Shown: positions 21,160 to 34,095 of the stretch, one piece after another
Layout of the letters: every line of letters begins with the position of its first letter
Numbering within the stretch: position 1 is the first letter of the stretch
Source: Adenophora triphylla var. japonica
Lineage: Eukaryota; Streptophyta; Magnoliopsida; Asterales; Campanulaceae
Assembly: GCA_022495995.1 (NCBI GenBank)
Contig: JAFEMH010000926.1
Coordinates: 496,001-560,000, forward strand
Direction of reading: 5' to 3'
DNA: 64,000 nucleotides
The notes under the pieces: model-generated
Databases searched by the model: none
What the model saw: only the letters and a program-made list of their open reading frames with translations
Told to the model about the DNA's origin: nothing
Program-made: the position numbers and the translations under genes

Positions 21160-22329
21160 CTATGAAATATGACTCCTAACTTTTGAGACAAGGAATATAC
21201 CTATAGTGACCTCTGAGGGATCTATCTCTCCTGAACCCGAAACACATACCCGACCATAGACCTTCTCTTTCGGTTCCCCTTTGTTATCTCTCTTGGTACT
21301 ACCTCTTTGTCGTCCACCCAGCTGACCGCTGCTTGAAGCTCGTCCCCTCGTCATCCTTGGGCAATTCCTCTTAAAGTGTCCCGATGCTCCACAATTTAAA
21401 CACTTGCCTTGCTTACTCCAACACCGATCTTCGGTATGTCCAACCTTCTTGCAAAAGTTACAAATCATCCCATACTGCTTGGGTATTGGCCTAGACGAAG
21501 AAGCTACCACAAGTTCCTCTCTCATACTTCCTGAAGTTAAAGCACTTGGCTGTCCTCTAATGACTCTGGATCCTTGTCCTAAATACTTTGACTTGTTTCT
21601 AATCCCACTTCCGGACCTTCCACTATTTTCCTCAATGTCCTTCTCGACCTTATATGCTCTATCTATGACTGTCTGATAATCGGCGAAACCATCAATCCAT
21701 AATTCCTTCCTATACTCACTCCTCAAACCTGTTACAAACTTCTGAACCCTTTTCACTTCATGCGATACCAAATGAGGGCAACACCTAGCTAATTCCTCAA
21801 ATCGGACTGAATACTGATCTACCGTCATGTTCCCTTGTTTTAGTCCTAAGAATTCAATCTCCTTCTTATCCCTTGTAACCATTGAAATGAAGTAGTCCTC
21901 GAACTGTTGAGTGAAATTATCCCAAGTCTGGGGCGTATGATCCCGCTCCTAACTTCCCTTCAAATTCTGCCACCACTGATCAGCTAAACCTTCAAGTTTG
22001 AACACGGCATACCTAACCTTCTCTTCGTTGCGACTTTCCATAACCTCAAAGATTTTGTTCATTCTTTCTAACCATTTTTCTGCCTTTAGCGGACCCGGAT
22101 ATCCATTAAAACTCGGCGGATTCATCTTCACAAACCTTTCCCATCCATCGCTTCGACATCCCTCAGGTTGATTCGGAACCGATCCTCTAGTCTCCATATC
22201 ATGTACAAACATCCTGAATAATTTCATCATCTCTTCATCCTGAATTCCACCTATACCCATATCTCCTTCATTTTCTAGAACCTCCCGCTGATCATCCTTA
22301 CTTCCGGCCATTAGAACGAACTCCTGCAT
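21160..22329 (-). pseudogene. gag of array unit 1, one in-frame stop
   Basis: Gag proteins form the virus-like particle that packages element RNA in the cytoplasm. This frame is 390 codons. The N-terminal half holds the retrotransposon gag domain (FVKMNPPSFNGYPGPLKAEK, then GLADQWWQNLKG). Two CCHC knuckles lie in the C-terminal half: CNFCKKVGHTEDRC and CLNCGASGHFKRNC. The only break is a TAG stop at 21951-21949, 127 codons in, where unit 4 has TGG. The reading frame continues unchanged for 22 codons to the next Met. It ends just where protease would begin in an autonomous element. Confidence 0.85.
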
Positions 22330-22398
22330 TAAACACTCGGCGTCAATTTCCGCACATTCCCCCTTAGATTAGACATCTACCCTTGACCTCTAAACTAA

Positions 22399-22410
22399 GC
22401 TTTGATACCA
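22399..22410 (-). other. Primer binding site of array unit 1
   Basis: On the minus strand TGGTATCAAAGC lies two bases inside the LTR end. It is an initiator tRNA-Met type site. The same site precedes LTRs 3, 4 and 5. Confidence 0.75.
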
Positions 22411-22412
22411 AC

Positions 22413-25161
22413 TGTGAGCACCCCAACCCGGAACCTAAAGCGTGTCCCGAGTTGGAGAGGCTCAATCTAAGAAAAAACATCTTATATTTTTAAAACATTT
22501 ATTTGCCTTTAAAGGAAAACCACTTTTCAAACTTCCAAATAAAAATCAATTGATAATATCTCTACTTAGAGGAAATCCAACCACAACTTTACTAAACCGT
22601 AATATGATCAATTACATTGGAAACCTTAATTAACATTTGTTTAACAAAAGGGTTTTCCATACAAATTATACAAGAGGAATACTTAACCAATACTCCTAAT
22701 AACCCACTCCTATACTTAACTTGTCAAGCCCCAAAAGCAAAAGTCCACAATGAAATCCCCGGCCTCACGGGTTCGGGTCACCTGTCTCGGAATCTAAAAC
22801 AAGAAGGGAGAGGGGTGAGAATAAATCTCAATGAGCTATTATGATATGCGACAAGATGCCAAACAAAGTGCAACACATAGCATGGTAGCACATAACACAT
22901 TATAAAAGCGGTAAACACCTTACGTTACCTCATTTTACCTTTTTCCCGTCTGAACAATAAGTCGTACAACGTGGGAGTAAAACTCCACTCTTTGGTGAAT
23001 TGCCTCCAGCACATTCACCTCTTATAGGTCTCATGCCCTGAGATCCATATAAGAAAGGATACCTATATTAGAGTATCCAACAATAATCTCGTCCCTCCTT
23101 ACAACGATCGCAACAGTCTGTAAAGCTTTTTGGGTCAATACAAGTCGTTAGCACTCCCGCTCCGTGGCCACAGAGTGGGGAAGGGTCACCAGATGATTTA
23201 ACCTTCAATCACTTATTGAACAAATCAATAATTGATTGAAATCCATCATACCCACCCGAACATAAACACGCTCAAGCACATAATAGATACTTGAGATAAT
23301 CCACAAAACGGGATAACAACATAATAACATGGTAATGTATACTCATGCTAAATAGAGCCATAGTACAACAATTCATGTAATACACAATGCATAATATCAT
23401 TAATGCATATGAACTCAATTAAGGTAACAATATAACCACATAATCCACACCGAATACAATACAATCATGTACCAATTAATCCACACCGAATACAACACAA
23501 CAACTTGCCAAATAATCCATAATTGGGATACAATATAACAATAGGCCAAATAGTCCACCCTGGAACGTCAAAGTATTCACATAATCAAAAATTTCACAAT
23601 TGGGATAACCATGCTACAATAATACATATACCAAGAATAAATAGTGTAACCTATAGTTCTTAACATTATTCAAGCTAACTACCAAGGGTATGGAGCCGGT
23701 AAAGTCACCAAGTACCATAAACCAATCTTACGAAGTCGTTACTCAACCTTGAATAAATCTTATTAAAAGTGCAAGACCTACTTCCCAAGTTTGGACCACT
23801 TTCCGGGCAATATTTAACTACTCCTACAATTCCATTTTGACCAAACAAAAGGTCATGGCCAAGCCAAGGTATCCTACTCTAACTCAGGTTAAAGAGGATC
23901 AATTTGTATCCGGGTTGATTAGGTTCTACTAATTTATATTGGTTGGGAGTCATGTCACTACGTTGTTGGTGAATCAATAAGAAAAGAATTTAAGGAAGTT
24001 CTGCAACATGGGCGACCGCCCTAACCACTTGGGCGACCGCCCAAGTGGGTTTTTAAAATGAACCAAGATACTGCCCTCATGGGCGACCGCACAAGGTGAC
24101 TTGGGCGACCGCCCAAGAAGGAAGATAAGGCACTCAACTTTCTGTCTACATGGGCGGCCGCTCAAGCCCTACGGGCGACCGCCTGCTACGATTCGGCCTT
24201 GCCCAGGATTCAAACTCCAATCTTCCTATGTTCTTCCCCTTAATCAATCTTTCCCATTTTCTTAAGTATTCAAGAAGTAGATCCCAACTGTTTTACTACC
24301 TTATTCTAAATCACTTAGCCCCAAAATAACATAAACCTAATTTATTTACCACTAATCTTTCCACCCATTTCACTACCACAATTAAATTTTAACCTTCTAA
24401 ATCTAACTCCACCCATTTCTTATATTCTAAATCAACTTCTAAGAACAAGAGTATCCTTCTTTGCCATTTACCAATCTCCCAACTTCAAATAGGCTTCCAA
24501 AGCATTTACAAAATTATCATCACAACAAGAACAACAAATAGAGTTCATGAACATTCATAAGAAGGGAAATCATAACAACTCACCTTGGAATAGGAGATGG
24601 ATTAAGGATTTCTTGAGCTTGATAAACTCCCCTAGAAGCCCCGATCACAAAAGTACTCCCGGTTTAGAAAATGGATGAGGATTCAACTCTCTAAGGACTT
24701 GGAAAGAGAGGTAGTTTGGAAGAGGCTTCCATGGCTTGGAGAAAGAATAAGAAGAAAATGAAGAAGGAGGAAGGAGAGTGAGGAGGATGATGGAGGGTGG
24801 GGAAAAGTGAGAGGAGGTAAGATGAGGAGAGGAGAGTGGGACACTTGGGGGGATTTGGAGTGAAGAGGGAATTGGCCCCCCTCTTCTAAAGGCTTTCAAC
24901 AACAAATTAAATCATTCCCCCTAAATATTTATTCTACTCATTTTAACCTCCTCTCACTATTTATCTATTTTCTATTTTTATTATTCTCCATGGTTCTTAT
25001 TTAATATCCAATAAATTCTCAAGAGGTTCCAAATTCACTTTTCACCCAAATTATCTTAAATTAAGAATTTAAAGACATAATCGAACACATAAAATAAATA
25101 TAAATATTAAAAGCATTTAATATAATATTAAAGATTGATGCCTAGGGTTGGGGTCGTTACA
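22413..25161 (-). repeat. Array LTR 2
   Basis: It is 2,749 bp and is shared by internal regions 1 and 2. It differs from LTR 1 by small indels and substitutions at CAG/CTG/CCG sites, for example in the GGGCGACCGCCC cluster near 24168-24186. Confidence 0.9.
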
Positions 25162-26997
25162 CTCACTCCCCCTTAAAGAAAATTCGTCCCGAATTTGATT
25201 GTCATTTACCCTAAGGTTCACACTAGCAAAGGTTACCTTTCATACATTCTAACTTAATATTTTTAATTAGATTTCTCAATGGCATGATTTTACTATACAC
25301 TTTCACGACTCGAATACTCTAAGACTTCCATTCTCAATTAGTCTCATCAATGCTATGATTCTTTCCAAGATTCTAATTTCATTAATAATGTGATATTACA
25401 ACTTAATATTCCGAGAATACCATACCATCATCACTAACCCGAATTTCACGACCTCAAAGAAGTATATTTAAATCAAAAGTATTATATCTTATGTTACCCA
25501 ATACATTACGACATTACATTTAAACTTCCAACGCTCAATAAGCTACTCTAAGTCGGTCTCTAAGTCAGATCACCAATCTTTTCTAAAACTTCAATGAATT
25601 AACAAACTTTGGCGCTAAATTACCTTAGGCCTAGCTTCACTAACCTCATCCCGACAAATTGGAGATCGATAATATCTCCCTGAACCACGCCTCATACGAT
25701 TTTATCTCAAAGCTAGGATGATACCTGCTATTTACGCAAACTCGCTAAGGTTAATTAAACTTCTCAAGTTGAAAGGAAATCCGTCACACAATATAACCTA
25801 TTCCTCAAGAATTTGGGTAGTCTTCTAATTTCTTCCTTTCGACTAACTTAATTCTCCAACTCTAGGATCGGTAACAACTCTCAAAGGAAGCTTCAAAAAG
25901 ATAAGGTACCTGCTTAAATACGCAACACAAGTGTAGCTACTCCCGAGTAGAAGATAAGAAAATCTCACTTATCTAAGTCAAACTCCTCAAAGCCTACGTT
26001 ATCACTTTCCCATTCCGTATCATATCATAATCTAATCTTCCTTTAATGCACCTTAAAATTTCACAGCCCTCACATCCGTTAAGTAAGGTAAGGATCGAAT
26101 CGATAGCCAATCTAATTTCCATCTCTGTCAATATAATTCATACTTATTACATCCTACACCATTTATACATCCTTTAAATTTAATTAAAGCAACGATCTTT
26201 CATTTCTTAAGAATTCCTTAAATCTCTTCGATAGCATTTGCCAACTCAAAGATCACGGACTCAACCCTCACAAGATCCATGGTAACATCCGGGTTTAAGA
26301 CTATAGAACCCAAAAATTTGAAATCCTCTCGAGCCAACTCATACTAGCCGAACTTTGCATACAGGACTCCTCACAAGGAAATCATTAACCCGACTCTCAA
26401 ATTATTTTCACGATCTTCCCGAACTTTAATTAACAAGGAGATCATCAATCCTAATCACCCTAAAGCCATCAAAATAAGGCTTAAAAATTCTCGCTTATCA
26501 TACTTAGAATAAACACATACGATACCTTGATGAAAATACAATTATCATCTACTCACAACTAGCACGAAAATTTTCCGGAAAGACTTCTTATGCAAGTCTA
26601 ACACCAACCAAATACTTTTTACACTTTTTAACCAACATTTTTCTGGCTTACGCGCATATATAACAAGAATACCATATAAAGGTTTATCTATATCAAATAC
26701 CAATAAAATCAAATTGGGTATAGAAAAGGAGACTCACTTATTATGACAAATCTACTAATACACAACCACTACTTAACCCTCCAGGTCAAGTATATCTCAA
26801 AATCATAATTTAATAATTATACTAATTCAACCGCAATACATGCTCACCATAACCACATCATCGTCGTGGTAAACCAAAGGAGGTTCGAGGTATTCTCTCA
26901 TAAGAGCGTAATCCTCCAACAATAAAACAATTTCTCAACAATGTATGTCACATATAAGCAAAAGGTGATGCCAAACATAAATGATATGCAACAGATC

Positions 26998-28167
26998 TAT
27001 GAAATATGACTCCTAACTTTTGAGACAAGGAATATACCTCTAGTGACCTCTCGAGGGATCTATCTCTCCCGAACCCGAAACACATACCCGACCATAGACC
27101 TTCTCTTTCGGTTCCCTTTGTTATCTCTCTTGGTACTACCTCTTTGTCGTCCACCCAGCTGACCGCTGCTTGAAGCTCGTCCCCTCGTCATCCTTGGGCA
27201 ATTCCTCTTAAAGTGTCCCGATGCTCCACAATTTAAACACTTGCCTTGCTTACTCCAACACCGATCTTCGGTATGTCCAACCTCCTTGCAAAATTTACAA
27301 ATCATCCCATACCGCTTGGGTATTGGCCTAGACGAAGAAGCTACCACAAGTTCCTCTCTCATACTTCCCGAAGTTAAAGCACTTCGTCAGTCCTCTAATG
27401 ACTCTGGATCCTTGTCCTAAATACTTTGGCTTGTTTCTAATCCCACTTCCGGACCTTCCACTATTTTCCTCAATGTCCTTCTCGACCTTATATGCTCTAT
27501 CTATGACTGTCTGATAATCGGCGAAACCATCAATCCATAATTCCTTCCTATACTCACTCCTCAAACCTCGTTACAAACTTCGAACCCTTTTCACTTCATG
27601 CGATACCAAATGAGGGCAACACCTAGCTAATTCCTCAAATCGGACTGAATACTGATCTACCGTCATGTTCCCTTGTTTTAGTCCTAAGAATTCAATCTCC
27701 TTCTTATCCCTTGTAACCATTGAAATGAAGTAGTCCTCGAACTGTTGAGTGAAATTATCCCAAGTCTGGGGCGTATGATCCCGCTCCTAACTTCCCTTCA
27801 AATTCTGCCACCACTGATCAGCTAAACCTTCAAGTTTGAACACGGCATACCTAACCTTCTCTTCGTTGCGACTTTCCATAACCTCAAAGATTTTGTTCAT
27901 TCTTTCTAACCATTTTTCTGCCTTTAGCGGACCCGGATATCCATTAAAACTCGGCGGATTCATCTTCACAAACCTTTCCCATCCATCGCTTCGACATCCC
28001 TCAGGTTGATTCGGAACCGATCCTCTAGTCTCCATATCATGTACAAACATCCTGAATAATTTCATCATCTCTTCATCCTGAATTCCACCTATACCCATAT
28101 CTCCTTCATTTTCTAGAACCTCCCGCTGATCATCCTTACTTCCGGCCATTAGAACGAACTCCTGCAT
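26998..28167 (-). pseudogene. gag of array unit 2, several frameshifts
   Basis: It has the same gag as unit 1 and the same TAG stop after LKGS. Additional shifts occur at CTG sites near 27568, 27580 and 27386, where unit 1 reads cleanly. Both zinc knuckles remain (CKFCKEVGHTEDRC and CLNCGASGHFKRNC). The left end is set by position relative to unit 1. Confidence 0.75.
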
Positions 28168-28250
28168 TAAACACTCGGCGTCAATTTCCGCACATTCCCC
28201 CTTAGATTAGACATCTACCCTTGACCTCTAAACTAAGCTTTGATACCAAC

Positions 28251-31003
28251 TGTGAGCACCCCAACCCGGAACCTAAAGCGTGTCCCGAGTTGGAGAGGCT
28301 CAATCTAAGAAAAAACATCTTATATTTTTAAAACATTTATTTGCCTTTAAAGGAAAACCACTTTTCAAACTTCCAAATAAAAATCAATTGATAATATCTC
28401 TACTTAGAGGAAATCCAACCACAACTTTACTAAACCGTAATATGATCAATTACATTGGAAACCTTAATTAACATTTGTTTAACAAAAGGGTTTTCCATAC
28501 AAATTATACAAGAGGAATACTTAACCAATACTCCTAATAACCCACTCCTATACTTAACTTGTCAAGCCCCAAAAGCAAAAGTCCACAATGAAATCCCCGG
28601 CCTCACGGGTTCGGGTCACCTGTCTCGGAATCTAAAACAGTAAAGGGAGAGGGGTGAGAATAAATCTCAATGAGCTATTATGATATGCAGCAAGATGCCA
28701 AACAAAGTGCAACACATAGCATGGTAGCACATAACACATTATAAAAGCGGTAAACACCTTACGTTACCTCATTTTACCTTTTTCCCGTCTGAACAATAAG
28801 TCGTACAACGTGGGAGTAAAACTCCACTCTTTGGTGAATTGCCTCCAGCACATTCACCTCTTATAGGTCTCATGCCCGTAGATCCATATAAGAAAGGATA
28901 CCTATATTAGAGTATCCAACAATAATCTCGTCCCTCCTTACAACGATCGCAACAGTGTGTAAAGCTTTTTGGGTCAATACAAGTCGTTAGCTGCTTCACT
29001 CCGTGGCCACGAGTGAGGAAGAGGTCACCGGTATGACGAACCTTCAATCACTTATTGAACAAATCAATAATTGATTGAAATCCATCATACCCACCCGAAC
29101 ATAAACACGCTCAAGCACATAATAGATACTTGAGATAATCCACAAAACGGGATAACAACATAATAACATGGTAATGTATACTCATGCTAAATAGAGCCAT
29201 AGTACAACAATTCATGTAATACACAATGCATAATATCATTAATGCATATGAACTCAATTAAGGTAACAATATAACCACATAATCCACACCGGGATACAAT
29301 ACAATCATGTACCAATTAATCCACACCGGAATACAACACAACAACTTGCCAAATAATCCATAATTGGGATACAATATAACAATAGGCCAAATAGTCCACC
29401 CTTGGAACGTCAAAGTATTCACATAATCAAAAATTTCACAATTGGGATAACCATGCTACAATAATACATATACCAGTAACAAATAGTGTAACCTATAGTT
29501 CTTAACATTATTCAAGCTAACTACCAAGGGTATGGGAGCCGGTAAAGTCACCAAGTACCATAAACCAATCCTACGAAGTCGTTACTCAACCTTGAATAAA
29601 TCTTATTAAAAGTGCAAGACCTACTTCCCCAAGTTTGGACCACTTTTCCGGCAATATTTAACTACTCCTACAATTCCATTTTGACCAAACAAAAGGTCAT
29701 GGCCAAGCCAAGGTATCCTACTCTAACTCGAAGTTAAAGAGGATCAATTTGTATCCTGGTTGATTAGGTTCTACTAATTTATATTGGTTGGGAGTCATGT
29801 CACTACGTTGTTGGTGAATCAATAAGAAAAGAATTTAAGGAAGTTCTCGCAACATGGGCGATCGTTTCTAACCACTGGGCGACCGCCCAAGTGGGTTTTT
29901 AAAATGAACCAAGATATCGCCTCACGGGCGACCGCACAAGGTGACTTGGGCGACCGCCCAAGAAGGAAGATAAGGCACTCAACTTTCTCTACACGGGCGG
30001 CCGCTCAAGCCCCCACGGGCGACCGCCTGCTACGATTCGGCCTTGCCCGGATTCAAACTCCAATCTTCCTATGTTCTTCCCTTAATCAATCTTTCCCATT
30101 TTCTTAAGTATTCAAGAAGTAGATCCCAACTGTTTTACTACCTTATTCTAAATCACTTAGCCCCAAAATAACATAAACCTAATTTATTTACCACTAATCT
30201 TTCCACCCATTTCACTACCACAATTAAATTTTAACCTTCTAAATCTAACTCCACCCATTTCTTATATTCTAAATCAACTTCTAAGAACAAGAGTATCCTT
30301 CTTTGCCATTTACCAATCTCCCAACTTCAAATAGGCTTCCAAAGCATTTACAAAATTATCATCACAACAAGAACAACAAATAGAGTTCATGAACATTCAT
30401 AAGAAGGGAAATCATAACAACTCACCTTGGAATAGGAGATGGATTAAGGATTTCTTGAGCTTGATAAACTCCCCTAGAAGCCCCGATCACAAAAGTACTC
30501 CCGGTTTAGAAAATGGATGAGGATTCAACTCTCTAAGGACTTGGAAAGAGAGGTAGTTTGGAAGAGGCTTCCATGGCTTGGAGAAAGAATAAGAAGAAAA
30601 TGAAGAAGGAGGAAGGAGAGTGAGGAGGATGATGGAGGGGGTGGGGAAAAGTGAGGAGGTAAGATGAGGAGAGGAGAGTGGGACACTTGGGGGGATTTGG
30701 AGTGAAGAGGGAATTGGCCCCCCTCTTCTAAAGGCTTTCAACAACAAATTAAATCATTCCCCCTAAATATTTATTCTACTCATTTTAACCTCCTCTCACT
30801 ATTTATCTATTTTCTATTTTTATTATTCTCCATGGTTCTTATTTAATATCCAATAAATTCTCAAGAGGTTCCAAATTCACTTTTCACCCAAATTATCTTA
30901 AATTAAGAATTTAAAGACATAATCGAACACATAAAATAAATATAAATATTAAAAGCATTTAATATAATATTAAAGATTGATGCCTAGGGTTGGGGTCGTT
31001 ACA
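28251..31003 (-). repeat. Array LTR 3
   Basis: It is 2,753 bp and is shared by internal regions 2 and 3. The palindrome cluster near 29855-30030 is altered (GGGCGATCGTTTC in the first motif). Confidence 0.9.
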
Positions 31004-32840
31004 CTCACTCCCCCTTAAAGAAAATTCGTCCCGAATTTGATTGTCATTTACCCTAAGGTTCACACTAGCAAAGGTTACCTTTCATACATTCTAACTTAAT
31101 ATTTTTAATTAGATTTCTCAATGGCATGATTTTACTATACACTTTCACGACTCGAATACTCTAAGACTTCCATTCTCAATTAGTCTCATCAATGCTATGA
31201 TTCTTTCCAAGATTCTAATTTCATTAATAATGTGATATTACAACTTAATATTCCGAGAATACCATACCATCATCACTAACCCGAATTTCACGACCTCAAA
31301 GAAGTATATTTAAATCAAAAGTATTATATCTTATGTTACCCAATACATTACGACATTACATTTAAACTTCCAACGCTCAATAAGCTACTCTAAGTCGGTC
31401 TCTAAGTCAGATCACCAATCTTTTCTAAAACTTCAATGAATTAACAAACTTTGGCGCTAAATTACCTTAGGCCTAGCTTCACTAACCTCATCCCGACAAA
31501 TTGGAGATCGATAATATCTCCTCGAACCACGCCTCATACGATTTTATCTCAAAGCTAGGATGATACCTGCTATTTACGCAAACTCGCTAAGGTTAATTAA
31601 ACTTCTCAAGTTGAAAGGAAATCCGTCACACAATATAACCTATTCCTCAAGAATTTGGGTAGTCTTCTAATTTCTTCCTTTCGACTAACTTAATTCTCCA
31701 ACTCTAGGATCGGTAACAACTCTCAAAGGAAGCTTCAAAAAGATAAGGTACTCGCTTAAATACGCAACACAAGTGTAGCTACTCCCGAGTAGAAGATAAG
31801 AAAATCTCACTTATCTAAGTCAAACTCCTCAAAGCCTACGTTATCACTTTCCCATTCCGTATCATATCATAATCTAATCTTCCTTTAATGCACCTTAAAA
31901 TTTCACACACCCTCACATCCGTTAAGTAAGGTAAGGATCGAATCGATAGCCAATCTAATTTCCATCTCTCACAATATAATTCATACTTATTACATCCTAC
32001 ACCATTTATACATCCTTTAAATTTAATTAAAGCAACGATCTTTCATTTCTTAAGAATTCCTTAAATCTCTTCGATAGCATTTGCCAACTCAAAGATCACG
32101 GACTCAACCCTCACAAGATCCATGGTAACATCCGGTTTAAGACTATAGAACCCAAAAATTTGAAATCCTCTCGAGCCAACTCATACTAGCCGAACTTTGC
32201 ATACAGGACTCCTCACAAGGAAATCATTAACCCGACTCTCAAATTATTTTCACGATCTTCCCTGAACTTTAATTAACAAGGAGATCATCAATCCTAATCA
32301 CCCTAAAGCCATCAAAATAAGGCTTAAAAATTCGCTTATCATACTTAGAATAAACACATACGATACCTTGATGAAAATACAATTATCATCTACTCACAAC
32401 TAGCACGAAAATTTTCCGGAAAGACTTCTTATGCAAGTCTAACACCAACCAAATACTTTTTACACTTTTTAACCAACATTTTTCTGGCTTACGCGCATAT
32501 ATAACAAGAATACCATATAAAGGTTTATCTATATCAAATACCAATAAAATCAAATTGGGTATAGAAAAGGAGACTCACTTATTATGACAGTCTACTAATA
32601 CACAACCACTACTTAACCCTCCAGGTCAAGTATATCTCAAAATCATAATTTAATAATTATACTAATTCAACCTAAGAATACATGCTCGCCCATAACCACA
32701 TCATCGTCGTGGTAAACCAAAGGAGGTTCGAGGTATTCTCTCATAAGAGCAGAATCCTCCAACAATAAAACAATTTCTCAACAATGTATGTCACATATAA
32801 GCAAAAGGTGATGCCAAACATAAATGATATGCAACAGGAT

Positions 32841-34012
32841 CTATGAAATATGACTCCTAACTTTTGAGACAGGGAATATACCTCTAGTGACCTCTGAGGG
32901 ATCTATCTCTCCTGAACCCGAAACACATACCCGACCATAGACCTTCTCTTTCGGTTCCCCTTTGTTATCTCTCTTGGTACTACCTCTTTGTCGTCCACCC
33001 AGCTGACCGCTGCTTGAAGCTCGTCCCCTCGTCATCCTTGGGCAATTCCTCTTAAAGTGTCCCGATGCTCCACAATTTAAACACTTGCCTTGCTTACTCC
33101 AACACCGATCTTCGGTATGTCCAACCTTCTTGCAAAAGTTACAAATCATCCCATACTGCTTGGGTATTGGCCTAGACGAAGAAGCTACCACAAGTTCCTC
33201 TCTCATACTTCCTGAAGTTAAAGCACTTGGCTGTCCTCTAATGACTCTGGATCCTTGTCCTAAATACTTTGGCTTGTTTCTAATCCCACTTCCGGACCTT
33301 CCACTATTTTCCTCAATGTCCTTCTCGACCTTATATGCTCTATCTATGACTGTCTGATAATCGGCGAAACCATCAATCCATAATTCCTTCCTATACTCAC
33401 TCCTCAAACTCGTTACAAACTTCTGAACCCTTTTCACTTCATGCGATACCAAATGAGGGCAACACCTAGCTAATTCCTCAAATCGGACTGAATACTGATC
33501 TACCGTCATGTTCCCTTGTTTTAGTCCTAAGAATTCAATCTCCTTCTTATCCCTTGTAACCATTGAAATGAAGTAGTCCTCGAACTGTTGAGTGAAATTA
33601 TCCCAAGTCTGGGGCGTATGATCCCGCTCCTAACTTCCCTTCAAATTCTCGCCACCACCGATCGCCTAAACTCTTCAAGTTTGAACACGGCATACCTAAC
33701 CTTCTCTTCGTTGCGACTTTCCATAACCTCAAAGATTTTGTTCATTCTTTCTAACCATTTTTCTGCCTTTAGCGGACCCGGATATCCATTAAAACTCGGC
33801 GGATTCATCTTCACAAACCTTTCCCATCCATCGCTTCGACATCCCTCAAAGTTGATTCTAACCGATCCTCTAGTCTCCATATCATGTACAAACATCCTGA
33901 ATAATTTCATCATCTCTTCATCCTGAATTCCACCTATACCCATATCTCCTTCATTTTCTAGAACCTCCCGCTGATCATCCTTACTTCCGGCCATTAGAAT
34001 GAACTCCTGCAT
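32841..34012 (-). pseudogene. gag of array unit 3
   Basis: The C-terminal 240 codons (33563-32841) are open and contain both CCHC knuckles. The N-terminal part has changes at CAG/CTG/CGG sites that shift the frame near 33850 and 33655, plus the same TAG site as units 1 and 2. It is otherwise nearly identical to unit 1. Confidence 0.8.
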
Positions 34013-34095
34013 TAAACACTCGGCGTCAATTTCCGCACATTCCCCCTTAGATTAGACATCTACCCTTGACCTCTAAACTAAGCTTTGATACCAAC

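Noticed and set aside
30487..30747. 86-codon Ser/Pro-rich minus-strand frame recurring in each array LTR
   Set aside because: It is low complexity, differs in frame and length between copies, and overlaps a pyrimidine-rich tract; there is no domain or start context. A chance frame in LTR sequence.
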